NCBI GenBank assembly: GCA_910585795.1
Contig: CAJUFV010000202.1
Span: 1 to 64,000 of the forward strand
Reading direction: 5' to 3'
Length of the DNA stretch: 64,000 nucleotides
Origin: an uncultured Clostridia bacterium
Lineage (GTDB): Bacteria; Bacillota; Clostridia; UBA1381
In this document: piece by piece, positions 7,154 through 15,596 of the stretch
How positions within the stretch are numbered: position 1 is the first letter of the stretch
How the letters are laid out: every line of letters begins with the position of its first letter
The notes under the pieces: model-generated
Told to the model about the DNA's origin: nothing
Database searches by the model: none
The model's input: the letters and a program-made list of their open reading frames with translations, nothing else
Program-made: the position numbers and the translations under genes

Positions 7154-9454
7154 TCACCCCATCTTTATACCAAGTCTACGTTTCTTTTTTATCAGTTCCT
7201 TTCTCTCTTTAGAGTCAACTATGGTCTTGTTATGACCGTCAATCTTACGCTCCGCGTCATCGTCTATAAGGCTGGCGAGACGGCAGAACAGGTTTGCAGC
7301 TGAGTGTGCCGCTGCCTGCGTATAAATATTTTGCCGGTACTCCTTCCAATTCGCATACCATTCCTCTGCATATTCATTGCCGTGTTCGATTGCCCGGTTT
7401 ATATATTCCTCTCCCTGCTCCTCATCGCCCTGCGTTATATACAGTCTGCCGAGAGCAAATTCCGCATTGGCGTTATTAGCCTCGCAAGCCTCTGTATAAT
7501 ATTGCATCGCCTTATCAATATCTTTTTCACAGCCCCAGCCCTTCTCATATAACTGAGCGAGTCTGTAATAGTTAAGCGCATCAAGCTTTATGATATAGCT
7601 CTCATAATGCGCAATCATTTTTGAGAACCATTTATCGGATTCTCCGATATTTTCTTCACAGCCAATGCCTTTTCTAAGCATATAACCGAGCCTGAAATAC
7701 GAATGAACACATCTTCTTTCTGCGCTTTGGCTTATATAATCAAACGCTTTTTCGTAATCGACATCTGTTCCGTTTCCGTAATAATAGATGCTGCCGAGAG
7801 CAAACATTGCATATTTATTTCCCTTATCCGCCGCAATTTCAAACCATTCCCTCGCTTTAACATAGTCCTGAAATTCAGTTTCAAGCGCATACAGTCTGCC
7901 TATCTGATATTCAAAAAAATCTGACGGCTCTGAATTTTCCAAGAGAATATATCCCCGAAGCGCATGCTTAAATAAATAATCTGCTCTTTTGCTATCATTA
8001 TCAACGTATAAATTATTCTGATACATCTTACCCAAATCAAACATAGCGGGTATATTCCCGTGCTTTGCCTGTATAACTAAAGCTTTGTATGCCCTTTCAT
8101 AATCTTTATCGTTATACAGTAAACGTCTGGCGCGTTTATACGGCTGTCTGTAATCACAGCAGACTGTTTCGGGAATATCAAAATCAAGAGGATTTTCTGA
8201 AATCTTTTCTAAACCGTCCGCTGAAATACTTTCCGCAGGCTTCGGCTCTGTTTCAAATTCCGGCTCATTATCATACATTTCCGTTTCAAATTGATTTACT
8301 CTGTCTTGTATATCATTATCAATTCCGGCATCAAAAAAAGAGCGGTCATCTCCGAGCTTTACTGCCTCAGCTACAACCGCATTCCGTATTTTTTTGAACT
8401 CCTTATTCTCCCACAGCGCAGGCAATTCCACTTCCTTATCCTTATATATGCCTATAATCTTTCTCTGAATATTGCACCATTCGTTATATAAATTTTGAAT
8501 ATCCTTCTCTTTAGCAAGCGATTTTACTATATTGTCAACCTCATTTTTCAATGGTTTAGGCAAGTATCCGTATACTTTTTTACCTTTGACATTTCTCAGT
8601 TTAACTGCTAATGACACAAGCATCTGAGCTATTTCCGGCTCTGAATATTCCTTTGACTTTATTGCATCGGCAAACTCACCGAGCTTCTTTCTGCTCTCGT
8701 CAGATATTTTCTCTCTTGCCTGAGTCTTAGCGTCATACAGCTCGTACATATCACTCTTGAATATTTCATTTGCCAGAACAGATTTGACTTTTTCTATATC
8801 CTTTTCCTGAATAAAGCCGCGCTTGCTATTTTTTGAATACACCACCATATGCAGATGCGGATGGTGTCCCTCGTTATGGAATGCGGCATACCATGTGAAA
8901 TCCTCATACGGTATTCCGTATATGTCCGCTATTTCCATCTGCTTTGATTGAATAAGTGCCTGCCACATCTCGGCATTGTCATAGCCGAGTCTTGCGGCAT
9001 CCTCGCGCCTTAATGAAATAATCGGAGTCCATATCACTCCGTCATGATTTGAAATCTCCGCCTTGACTTTTGCAATATCAGTCTTATCCTCCGCGCCGAA
9101 CAATCCGTGTCCGCCATGCTTTTCCACGTTAGGTCTTGTTGCGATATAGTTTATATATGTTTCCCTGTCAGCGAACAACTGAGGATTATATTCAGCCACT
9201 ATGCTTATAAAGGCAGACGCATTCTGCCTTGTAGGATTTTCAATGTAGTCCTCGTATTCATAGCTGTCCTTTGCATCGGGACAGATTTTCAAGAGTTCAT
9301 TTATATATTCCTTTTGCCTTTCGGTAGCCTTTAAGACGACCACCTGACTGCTTAAAGATTTATCAACTCCGTTACGGTTTGCAATATATTCTACGAACCT
9401 TTCCGCTGATTTTGTGGCTTTGATATGCGGAATTTTAACAATTATTTTCGGCAT
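7154..9454 (-). CDS. MobP-type relaxase with C-terminal Sel1 repeats
   Basis: The 766-residue protein has an N-terminal relaxase domain (about 1-290) with the metal-binding three-His motif in HNEGHHPHLHMVVYS (about residue 190) and an early YIANRNGV segment typical of MobL/MobP3-like enzymes. A linker follows, then Sel1-type helical repeats (about 450-720, for example GNKYAMFALGSIYYYGNG). It should nick the origin of transfer and stay covalently bound to the transferred strand. Its ATG overlaps the stop of the MobC-like gene (TAATG). The C terminus, RRLGIKMG, resembles the tail shared by many element proteins. This matters because relaxases are bona fide type IV substrates. Confidence 0.93.
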   Translation of the reverse strand: MPKIIVKIPHIKATKSAERFVEYIANRNGVDKSLSSQVVVLKATERQKEYINELLKICPDAKDSYEYEDYIENPTRQNASAFISIVAEYNPQLFADRETYINYIATRPNVEKHGGHGLFGAEDKTDIAKVKAEISNHDGVIWTPIISLRREDAARLGYDNAEMWQALIQSKQMEIADIYGIPYEDFTWYAAFHNEGHHPHLHMVVYSKNSKRGFIQEKDIEKVKSVLANEIFKSDMYELYDAKTQAREKISDESRKKLGEFADAIKSKEYSEPEIAQMLVSLAVKLRNVKGKKVYGYLPKPLKNEVDNIVKSLAKEKDIQNLYNEWCNIQRKIIGIYKDKEVELPALWENKEFKKIRNAVVAEAVKLGDDRSFFDAGIDNDIQDRVNQFETEMYDNEPEFETEPKPAESISADGLEKISENPLDFDIPETVCCDYRQPYKRARRLLYNDKDYERAYKALVIQAKHGNIPAMFDLGKMYQNNLYVDNDSKRADYLFKHALRGYILLENSEPSDFFEYQIGRLYALETEFQDYVKAREWFEIAADKGNKYAMFALGSIYYYGNGTDVDYEKAFDYISQSAERRCVHSYFRLGYMLRKGIGCEENIGESDKWFSKMIAHYESYIIKLDALNYYRLAQLYEKGWGCEKDIDKAMQYYTEACEANNANAEFALGRLYITQGDEEQGEEYINRAIEHGNEYAEEWYANWKEYRQNIYTQAAAHSAANLFCRLASLIDDDAERKIDGHNKTIVDSKERKELIKKKRRLGIKMG

Positions 9455-9849
9455 TATTCAACGTCCTCCCTGCTCTTATACGGGAACCGTATCGCTCCGT
9501 TTATTGTTTTTACTTCCTCCACACAATCTAAATGCAGGTCATTGATATCCTCCGGATTGATATTAAGTCCGCGAACCACAAGCCAGAACACCTTCGCCGT
9601 TTCCACTGCCTGCTTGAACATCTGCCGAGCCATACGCTTCTCAAAGCTGTTCATTGTACTCTGGAATGTATTCATCAAAGTCTTGCCGATAAAGCTCTCG
9701 TTGACCTGATTATGCAGATAGCCGTTATAGAAGTCTATCGCCGTTTCTACGAACTCGCTTCTGTTCCTCAGCTTGGCTATTTTTATATTCGCATCGGATT
9801 TTTTAAGTATATCTTCATCTATCCATAAGCTAATGTGTTTCTTTGCCAT
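9454..9849 (-). CDS. MobC-like relaxosome accessory protein
   Basis: This 131-residue basic and acidic helical protein starts KKHISLWIDEDILKK, a strand-helix arrangement like a ribbon-helix-helix DNA-binding domain, followed by RNRSEFVETAIDFY. It lies directly before the relaxase with a 1-nt overlap, the normal place for a protein that binds the origin of transfer and helps the relaxase. I chose ATG 9849 because AGGAGG lies 4-5 nt upstream; the longer in-frame ORF (to 9870) has no such site. The family assignment rests on position, size and the N-terminal fold pattern. Confidence 0.75.
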   Translation of the reverse strand: MAKKHISLWIDEDILKKSDANIKIAKLRNRSEFVETAIDFYNGYLHNQVNESFIGKTLMNTFQSTMNSFEKRMARQMFKQAVETAKVFWLVVRGLNINPEDINDLHLDCVEEVKTINGAIRFPYKSREDVE

Positions 9850-9993
9850 AAATCCTCCTTTCCTGCTCAAACACCGTCAAAAACACCACCCAAACCGCTA
9901 TTTCATCGCATTTTTTCCACGTCCGACACCAAATCAGCACCACACCCCCTCAAACAGCACCATCCCGAACGGCTCTGCCGGTCGGTGTTTAAG

Positions 9994-10023
9994 GCAGTGA
10001 TGTCGGCTTGCCGACACCACTGC
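9994..10023. other. Candidate oriT hairpin
   Basis: GCAGTG-A-TGTCGGC (9994-10007), a TT loop, then GCCGACA-C-CACTGC (10010-10023): 13 of 14 positions pair, followed on the plus strand by five T. It lies in the 263-bp non-coding stretch just upstream of the MobC-like and relaxase genes, where origins of transfer usually are. A second hairpin, TGCCG-TTTT-CGGCA, follows at 10047-10060, and two CAGCACCA repeats lie at about 9936-9963. It could instead be a plus-strand terminator, although no plus-strand gene precedes it. Confidence 0.5.
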
Positions 10024-10063
10024 TTTTTCCTGCTTCAAAATATTCCTGCCGTTTTCGGCATAG

Positions 10064-10091
10064 AAAAAGGACGATGTTTTCCGCATCGCCC
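10064..10091 (-). terminator. Intrinsic terminator of the fic gene
   Basis: Read on the minus strand, GGGCGATG and CATCGTCC (plus positions 10084-10091 and 10069-10076) form an 8-bp stem with one G-U, followed by five T. It begins 22 nt past the fic stop codon and separates fic from the relaxase operon. Confidence 0.8.
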
Positions 10092-10112
10092 ATCTGTAAT
10101 ATTTCACTTATT

Positions 10113-10826
10113 TTATTCCAATCCACCGTATCCGACTATTTCCTGTTTATTACTGAGTTCCTCATTCTGACGGAAATCAATGCCGTCAATACAATGGTCA
10201 TAGATAAGTTTTGTGATTTCAGTCTGGTCGTTTGTTTCATAAAATCTTACGAGCATTTCTGTAAAATCACTTTGGTATTCAATCGGCACACTAATAATCC
10301 CGCAGCCGTTTGCAATCATAATTTGGTTTCCTGCAAGCATAGATGTCCGCTTATTACCGTCTAAGAACATTTGCTTTCGCACAAGATACAGCATCATATT
10401 TATAGCTCTGTCTGTCGGATCAGAAATTTTATTTATTTCCTCCATCTGTTCTTTTATCTGTGATTCAATCGGCATGTCCGGCTTCCATGACGTGCCGCCT
10501 ATTGAAACAGGAACCTTTCTGAGATAGCCTGCGTTAATAATTAAATTATCCCCGCCGACTTTTTTATTTAGATGACATACATAGTTACAGTCCATAGGCA
10601 CATCCAGATTATCCAATATATATTTCCAAGCATGTTTCAGATTATTTACAGCTATTATTTCATCTACCTTAATGCTCGGTGCGCGCATACCATTGTATAT
10701 TGCTTCCGTATCAGAATAACTAATGTTCAACCCTTCAAGCTTTGCACTTTTCCAAATGTAGTCAACTATATTTCTATTGACTGCAAATATATTTTCTTCT
10801 CTGGTCATTTTATATTTTGCACTCAT
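10113..10826 (-). CDS. Fic-domain protein with degenerate active site
   Basis: The 237-residue protein has a Fic core whose signature reads QMFLDGNKRTS (about residues 154-164). The usual HPFx(D/E)GNxR keeps F, D, G, N and R, but the catalytic His is replaced by Gln. Near the N terminus, SAKLEG fits the (S/T)xxxE(G/N) inhibitory helix of Fic enzymes. Normal Fic proteins transfer AMP or other groups to target proteins; without the His, activity is doubtful. The gene stands alone, with its own promoter (10870-10898) and terminator (10064-10091), between the relaxase operon and the accessory operon. No antitoxin-like partner is next to it. Confidence 0.85.
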   Translation of the reverse strand: MSAKYKMTREENIFAVNRNIVDYIWKSAKLEGLNISYSDTEAIYNGMRAPSIKVDEIIAVNNLKHAWKYILDNLDVPMDCNYVCHLNKKVGGDNLIINAGYLRKVPVSIGGTSWKPDMPIESQIKEQMEEINKISDPTDRAINMMLYLVRKQMFLDGNKRTSMLAGNQIMIANGCGIISVPIEYQSDFTEMLVRFYETNDQTEITKLIYDHCIDGIDFRQNEELSNKQEIVGYGGLE

Positions 10827-10869
10827 AACTTTTACCTCTTACCTAACTTACAGTATATGCCTGTCAGTA

Positions 10870-10898
10870 ATTATATCATATGCTTATCCTTAATTCAA
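10870..10898 (-). promoter_or_regulatory. SigA-type promoter of fic
   Basis: On the minus strand TTGAAT (10898-10893), 17 nt, then TATAAT (10875-10870). It lies in the 80-bp spacer upstream of fic, and AGAGGT follows before the ATG. Confidence 0.75.
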
Positions 10899-10906
10899 GA
10901 ATGATG

Positions 10907-11788
10907 CTATCCCACTCTGCTAAGATAATCTTCAAATTTGTCAACGCTCCTGAATATATATTTATTGTTTACCCATCGTTGCAAGTGTCTTGTAATTCTC
11001 GGCGCCGATCCTTTATTGTACACCATTATGTACGGGTCGTATCCCATTTCTTTTAGCTTATACACTCTATACAAGTCCTGCTCATGAGTGCTGTTGAAGT
11101 TCGTCAACACATATACACGCAGCTTACGCATATCTATACCGCTCAATTTTTTAAATGATTTGAACTTTTCTATTATGTTACGCTCCTCCGGATTGTCCCA
11201 CGCAAAGTGTATCATCTTAACCTTACATTTGCATATGAGGTCAAAGTTATTATCGTTCACAAGACGAATATCAAGTCCCTGAGTAAAATCGATATATGCT
11301 CTGCTGTCAATAAGCTGCTGTAGTAATTCCTCATGTTCCCTGCACGCCAGCAGGTTAGGGTCTAATAATTTTATGATATGCTGACCTTTCCAGAACTCGT
11401 CCAAGTCTGCCGCCTTAACAGATTTCCTGCCCTCTTTTTCTGAAACGATGCAGAATTCACAAGCTCTCGGACATCCTCTTGTTAAAAATCCATATGCTTC
11501 TTTGTATTCAGGATATAATCCGTAGTCAGGATAGCAATGCTCTATCTCATACGGCAGGCTGTTATTTAAACCATACCCTGTTCCGCCTTTCTGTATTTCA
11601 TCTGTGTCTATGAAATATTCAAAATCCGCTGTGAAAGTAAATACTTTTGACTGATATACTCTGTCATAATGTTCAAATAAATTTACCCAATCCACATCAT
11701 CGCCGCGCGCTTTATGATACGCTGATATTTTCATTAAAGGAAGGTTTGGAAAATTATGTCCGTCAACGTCAAGCAAGCCGATTTTCAC
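10907..11788 (-). CDS. Radical SAM protein of mobile-element type
   Basis: The 293-residue protein has a CX3CX2C cluster motif in RGCPRACEFCIV (about residues 106-115), which binds the [4Fe-4S] cluster of radical SAM enzymes. An N-terminal stretch starting MKIGLLDVDGHNFPNLP resembles the cobalamin-binding-like half of some members. The substrate is unknown. Similar proteins occur in phages and conjugative elements. The start is GTG 11788, about 10 nt after GGGAG. The gene ends an operon running from the accessory genes to its right and is followed by the separate fic unit. No Met-rich tail is present. Confidence 0.82.
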   Translation of the reverse strand: MKIGLLDVDGHNFPNLPLMKISAYHKARGDDVDWVNLFEHYDRVYQSKVFTFTADFEYFIDTDEIQKGGTGYGLNNSLPYEIEHCYPDYGLYPEYKEAYGFLTRGCPRACEFCIVSEKEGRKSVKAADLDEFWKGQHIIKLLDPNLLACREHEELLQQLIDSRAYIDFTQGLDIRLVNDNNFDLICKCKVKMIHFAWDNPEERNIIEKFKSFKKLSGIDMRKLRVYVLTNFNSTHEQDLYRVYKLKEMGYDPYIMVYNKGSAPRITRHLQRWVNNKYIFRSVDKFEDYLSRVG

Positions 11789-11817
11789 GTTTTTATCACT
11801 CCCTTTTTCGCATATTT

Positions 11818-11910
11818 TTACAAGTCGTCCAAAAATGGCTCAAATCGCTTTGTAACTTGTTCTGCGATTACTTTCCCGTCTTTTTGTTTTTTCTTCCAAA
11901 AAACCCTCAC
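11818..11910 (-). CDS. Small basic protein, 30 residues (tentative)
   Basis: A GTG at 11910, overlapping the stop of the preceding gene, opens a 30-codon frame ending at 11818. The product contains WKKKQKDGKVIAEQVTKRF and ends EPFLDDL, which looks like real amphipathic protein rather than noise. It fills an otherwise empty 118-bp gap between two genes of one operon. The ribosome site is weak (CAGG, 6 nt upstream). The function is unknown, and it may be the remnant of a longer protein. Confidence 0.35.
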   Translation of the reverse strand: MRVFWKKKQKDGKVIAEQVTKRFEPFLDDL

Positions 11911-12140
11911 AAATTGCCTGAACTGCCTTTTTGACGTGCGCCTTTACTCTGCACTCCGTCATCAACTTCAATTTTTGCCTCAATATATTTTCGGGTACTT
12001 ATCGGGACTGACCGCACATACACTTTTTCAAGCTGTTCTGTCAAAATATCCTCTATTTTATCGTATGTATCCGGAGCCAATATTTTTATAGCCTGCAATT
12101 TATCAGCGCTGAAGCTCACTGTTATCTTATCCGTTTTCAT
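11907..12140 (-). CDS. DUF6103-like small protein
   Basis: The 77-residue protein begins KITVSFSADKLQAIKILA, a beta strand followed by helices, and continues IEDILTEQLEKVYVRSVPISTRKYIEA. This is the pattern I know as the DUF6103 family of Firmicutes conjugative elements: a ribbon-helix-helix-like start and a charged middle. It may bind DNA, but no function is known to me. It lies 6 nt after the LPD28 protein gene and before the radical SAM gene, in one operon. Confidence 0.65.
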   Translation of the reverse strand: MKTDKITVSFSADKLQAIKILAPDTYDKIEDILTEQLEKVYVRSVPISTRKYIEAKIEVDDGVQSKGARQKGSSGNL

Positions 12141-12146
12141 ACGCCA

Positions 12147-13424
12147 TCACATCTCCATTTTCATGCCGTCTGAATCTTGTTCGGCGTATTGCGCCGCAAG
12201 CTCCGTATATTTTTCTTTATACTCGTCAATGGTATAGTCTTCTGACAGATAATTGTAATCATCATCCTCAATGGTAAGACCATCCGCTGTTGTGTATAGA
12301 TGTCCGCATTCTTCTCTGGGTTCAAACGGTTCTTTGCTTATGACCGTTCCCCAATGATTAACCATAACATAATCTTTAATCTGAGCCATATCGCCTTTGC
12401 ATTCATCATCGTGACGTATATCATAGCAACATACTCCTTTGGGCAAATCCGCGCGTTTGATTCTGTCACTTGTAAACAATACGGGCTTATAAAAAATTGT
12501 TACAAGCTGGAATTTCTTTTTAAGCAAAGCTTCCATCCGCTCATATTTATCCTTTGCCTCATTCAGCAATGTCTGAACATCATTTTGATTTATTCCAAGC
12601 AGTGTTTCTACATGGTCATAACCAAAACGGCTTACCTCTAACTGTTCGTTATATTTAGCCAGAATGTATCTGAATGGAACTTCTGTGTTTTCAAACATAG
12701 TCTTGACATTACAAGTTTTGGCATCTGTATCAATTGAGTTTATTATTCCGCTGAAAGTTTCAATCTCATCCGGAGCGGATAATGGTTCAGGTGTAACAAA
12801 AACTATTGTATCATCAACTTTGATTTTCTCTGCCATCATTCCCTCGCGCATACGCAGACGGATATTCTGACGAATGCCAAACTCTTTCGATGCATTAAAT
12901 TGTTCAAGACTTATTCCCATAGATTTTAATGCTTTATTCATGATATTCCTTGCCTTATCCATGTCAAAATCGTTAATCATATAATGCATTCCATAATCTC
13001 CGAAATATGCAGTCATTCGTTCTTTGTCCGGGATATCCATGATTTCTTCATATGTTGCAATAAGGTCAACTGCATCTGTTTTAATATCTTTATCCGGTTT
13101 TTCATTTTCTCCGGCTATATACGCTCCCGGCTTTACAATACATTTTTCATACAGCTCAGGAGTACATTTTCCGAGAAACATATTTCTAAACTCCCGAAAC
13201 CGTTCTTCACCTATACCGGATATTTGCAGTTTGCCATTGTCAAAAGATTCTACTTTTGCATCCAACATATCTTTCCACATTTCTTTACCGTATTTAGATA
13301 AGCATTTCAAAGAAAATTCCGGTATTGTTTGGACACATTCAGATTTTACACCTTTATGCTTGAGCTGTATGTCTTTCATATCAAGCTTCATAAGCTCCTT
13401 TAATTTCAAATAAATTTCATTCAC
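12147..13424 (-). CDS. Polyvalent protein with LPD28 domain
   Basis: This protein of about 425 residues is mostly helical and acidic. Residues of about 315-360 (LPKGVCCYDIRHDDE, then VMVNHWGTVISKEPF) match the LPD28 domain of large polyvalent proteins carried by phages and conjugative elements. Such proteins are thought to enter the recipient with the DNA and counter host defences. I chose GTG 13424 because GAGG then lies 8 nt upstream; the GTG at 13431-13433 is only 1 nt from it. The C terminus DSDGMKMEM is one of the clearest examples of the shared Met-rich tail. Confidence 0.75.
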   Translation of the reverse strand: MNEIYLKLKELMKLDMKDIQLKHKGVKSECVQTIPEFSLKCLSKYGKEMWKDMLDAKVESFDNGKLQISGIGEERFREFRNMFLGKCTPELYEKCIVKPGAYIAGENEKPDKDIKTDAVDLIATYEEIMDIPDKERMTAYFGDYGMHYMINDFDMDKARNIMNKALKSMGISLEQFNASKEFGIRQNIRLRMREGMMAEKIKVDDTIVFVTPEPLSAPDEIETFSGIINSIDTDAKTCNVKTMFENTEVPFRYILAKYNEQLEVSRFGYDHVETLLGINQNDVQTLLNEAKDKYERMEALLKKKFQLVTIFYKPVLFTSDRIKRADLPKGVCCYDIRHDDECKGDMAQIKDYVMVNHWGTVISKEPFEPREECGHLYTTADGLTIEDDDYNYLSEDYTIDEYKEKYTELAAQYAEQDSDGMKMEM

Positions 13425-13443
13425 GGTATACACCTCACTCTCA

Positions 13444-14016
13444 TTACATACTCATATTAAATTCTGTTTCCTGCACATCATACAAAGTAATCTGAGAATT
13501 TTCCGGCATGGAATATGCTCTCAGCTTATTGGCGCATTCTTTGAAAGCCTCCGTATAATAGTCAGAGTGTTCGTATCTGCGCATTGCAATAAGGTCGTCC
13601 GAATCAATGGCTTTTTTCAAGCCTTCTTCATTGGCAGCCACAGCTTTTGCACCAATTTGTTCTAAGAATTTATCATCGACTGACATTATTTTTCTTTTGA
13701 TAAATTTCAAGTCTGAATTTTCATCGAAAGCCGAAAGTGTTTTTCTCGCATTTTCCCTTATTTCATCCTGACGCGCTATGTAGTTTGCATCCATTTCCGG
13801 AGGCACATCTCTTTTACATATTTCTGGATACTCGCCATCTGTTATAGATTTTTCCAATTCAGATTTATAGAAAATAATATGTTGGCGTATTAAATTCAGA
13901 TTTACTCCATCCGTCCAAAACGGGTCGCGGCAACCGTTCTCATATACGTTATCCCATCTGTCAAACCTTTCCTGCAATGAAGCAACATAGTCTTCGTTAT
14001 TATTTTTTCTTGCCAA
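13444..14016 (-). CDS. Conserved mobile-element protein, unknown function
   Basis: The 190-residue protein is helical and charged. The most distinctive segment is CRDPFWTDGVNLNLIRQHII (residues 29-48), which I recall from conserved hypothetical proteins of gut Firmicutes elements, though I cannot name a domain. The start is TTG 14016, 9 nt after AGGAG. It sits between two tail-bearing accessory genes in the operon and ends ETEFNMSM, another copy of the shared tail. No catalytic motif is visible. Confidence 0.65.
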   Translation of the reverse strand: MARKNNNEDYVASLQERFDRWDNVYENGCRDPFWTDGVNLNLIRQHIIFYKSELEKSITDGEYPEICKRDVPPEMDANYIARQDEIRENARKTLSAFDENSDLKFIKRKIMSVDDKFLEQIGAKAVAANEEGLKKAIDSDDLIAMRRYEHSDYYTEAFKECANKLRAYSMPENSQITLYDVQETEFNMSM

Positions 14017-14050
14017 AATTCCTCACTCCTTTGCCTGATGATACATTATG

Positions 14051-15223
14051 TCAGCTCATCGTTATTCCCTGATCTGTTTCCATTTTGATTTTTTCTTCCA
14101 TTTCCTCGGCGGTATGTATATAAAAATCATCGCTGTTCCAGAAATGAACATATATTTCATGACCGTCCGTTTTGATTTCGCGCTGCTCAAAGCCTTCACC
14201 CCAGCCGTCCGAAAGCTGACCGCTAACATATTCTTTTAAGTCTTCAAGCTCCATACTGTTAAGCGGTTTGGTCATCTTTACGGAAATAACGCCCATCATC
14301 TTATCATAGTAAAATCCAATGTCAGGTGTTATACTGTATACCTTGTTCCTGCAAATATTATCACGATGGAAATATTCAGCAAGCCCTCTCTTTCCGTCAA
14401 GCACATTTTCCTGTTTTATTCTTTCACGAACAGCTCTATATGGGCATTCTCCATCGAATTTCTTTTCCCCTCCGCTGTCTTCATCGTACTCCGTTATCTC
14501 CAGCGGCACATACAGTTCCATTTCATGAACGGCTTTCTGTCTCATTTCTTCTTCTAACTGTTCCTTGATATAATTTCCTATCTTTGGTGCAAAACACATA
14601 TATCTTGCGTAATTATATCCGCCGGATGTATCCACCAGCAATCCGTCTCCGGACTCGTTTATAACGACAACACCATGACTCTTTTCGTCGGTTCTTTTAT
14701 ATTTTTTCTGATTGTACTTTTCTAAAATTGTTGAATCTTCCCCATTTGCTATCTCATAAAATTCATTGTCAGTTGTATATATGACCTCATCAACCAAAAA
14801 ATTGGTCATACTATTTCCGATAACTGCCTTTCTTGCTAATACTGCTTTTAAAGAGATATTTGTCCTTTCTGGATACATTTCTTCTTCAAGGCTGCTCATG
14901 AAGTCATTGTCCATAATATCTCCGCACAAGTCTATTTTCAAATCCTCGGTTTTAAACATTATGCCGTACTCGTCTTCCTTTACGGAAGCCTCGTTCATAT
15001 ACGCAAATATATTATCTTTCCGTATATTCTCACCGTTTGAATTGATACAAACAAATTCGCCGTTTCCTTTATCTACAAAAATAGCAGGATCAACGCCCTG
15101 CTTATACATAACATAATTCGTTTCGTTTGTGCTGTTATTTGAAAACTTATTTACTTCAGTTTTAACGCATAAACAGTCTTCAAGATGCTTTTTTATTGTT
15201 TCATAATGTATAAATTCTCTCAA
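14051..15223 (-). CDS. Polyvalent-type accessory protein with SDGWGEGFEQ domain
   Basis: The 390-residue acidic protein has at least two parts. The C-terminal domain (about 310-375) carries LSDGWGEGFEQREI followed by IYVHFWNSDDFYI, a combination I recognise from accessory proteins of Firmicutes conjugative elements. The N-terminal 300 residues are mixed alpha/beta without a motif I can name. The start is TTG 15223, 7 nt after GGAGG. It ends KMETDQGITMS, close to the shared tail. A role in the recipient cell is inferred only from context and the tail. Confidence 0.65.
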   Translation of the reverse strand: MREFIHYETIKKHLEDCLCVKTEVNKFSNNSTNETNYVMYKQGVDPAIFVDKGNGEFVCINSNGENIRKDNIFAYMNEASVKEDEYGIMFKTEDLKIDLCGDIMDNDFMSSLEEEMYPERTNISLKAVLARKAVIGNSMTNFLVDEVIYTTDNEFYEIANGEDSTILEKYNQKKYKRTDEKSHGVVVINESGDGLLVDTSGGYNYARYMCFAPKIGNYIKEQLEEEMRQKAVHEMELYVPLEITEYDEDSGGEKKFDGECPYRAVRERIKQENVLDGKRGLAEYFHRDNICRNKVYSITPDIGFYYDKMMGVISVKMTKPLNSMELEDLKEYVSGQLSDGWGEGFEQREIKTDGHEIYVHFWNSDDFYIHTAEEMEEKIKMETDQGITMS

Positions 15224-15259
15224 TGTGTTCCCTCCATTCTAATACTGTATATTGTGATG

Positions 15260-15565
15260 CTACATTCCCATCTCTGGTTCTTCACCTTCCGGAGTATAGT
15301 TATAGCTTTCCAAGTCCGCCGTTTCCTCTGTTATTTTCTGCATGGGAAGCAATATCTTATTTAACTCTGTCAGATATTCTTCGTCTGTGCAGTCGGTTAC
15401 ATATATCTGATTTGTTTTTATAAGAGTTTTTCCGTCCTCCGTTATAATTTTTAAATCTCCATAGATACCATGCCTGCATATAAATTCTGCTACTGCCTCT
15501 GTGCTTCTCAAATTCTTGTTTCCAATTACAGACCTTCCGATGAGTTTTCTATATTCTTTCGCCAT
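15260..15565 (-). CDS. Small accessory protein, unknown function
   Basis: The 101-residue protein has a helical start (KLIGRSVIGNKNLRSTEAVA) and a short beta-rich middle (DLKIITEDGKTLI), then a helix and an acidic end. No family was recognised. CAGGTGATTTT precedes the ATG. It follows the NlpC/P60 gene by 31 nt and precedes the 390-residue accessory gene. The last residues, EGEEPEMGM, match the shared acidic-plus-Met tail, which suggests it belongs to the same cohort of proteins. Confidence 0.6.
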   Translation of the reverse strand: MAKEYRKLIGRSVIGNKNLRSTEAVAEFICRHGIYGDLKIITEDGKTLIKTNQIYVTDCTDEEYLTELNKILLPMQKITEETADLESYNYTPEGEEPEMGM

Positions 15566-15596
15566 AAAATCACCTGTCTTTAAAATGATATTTTAA

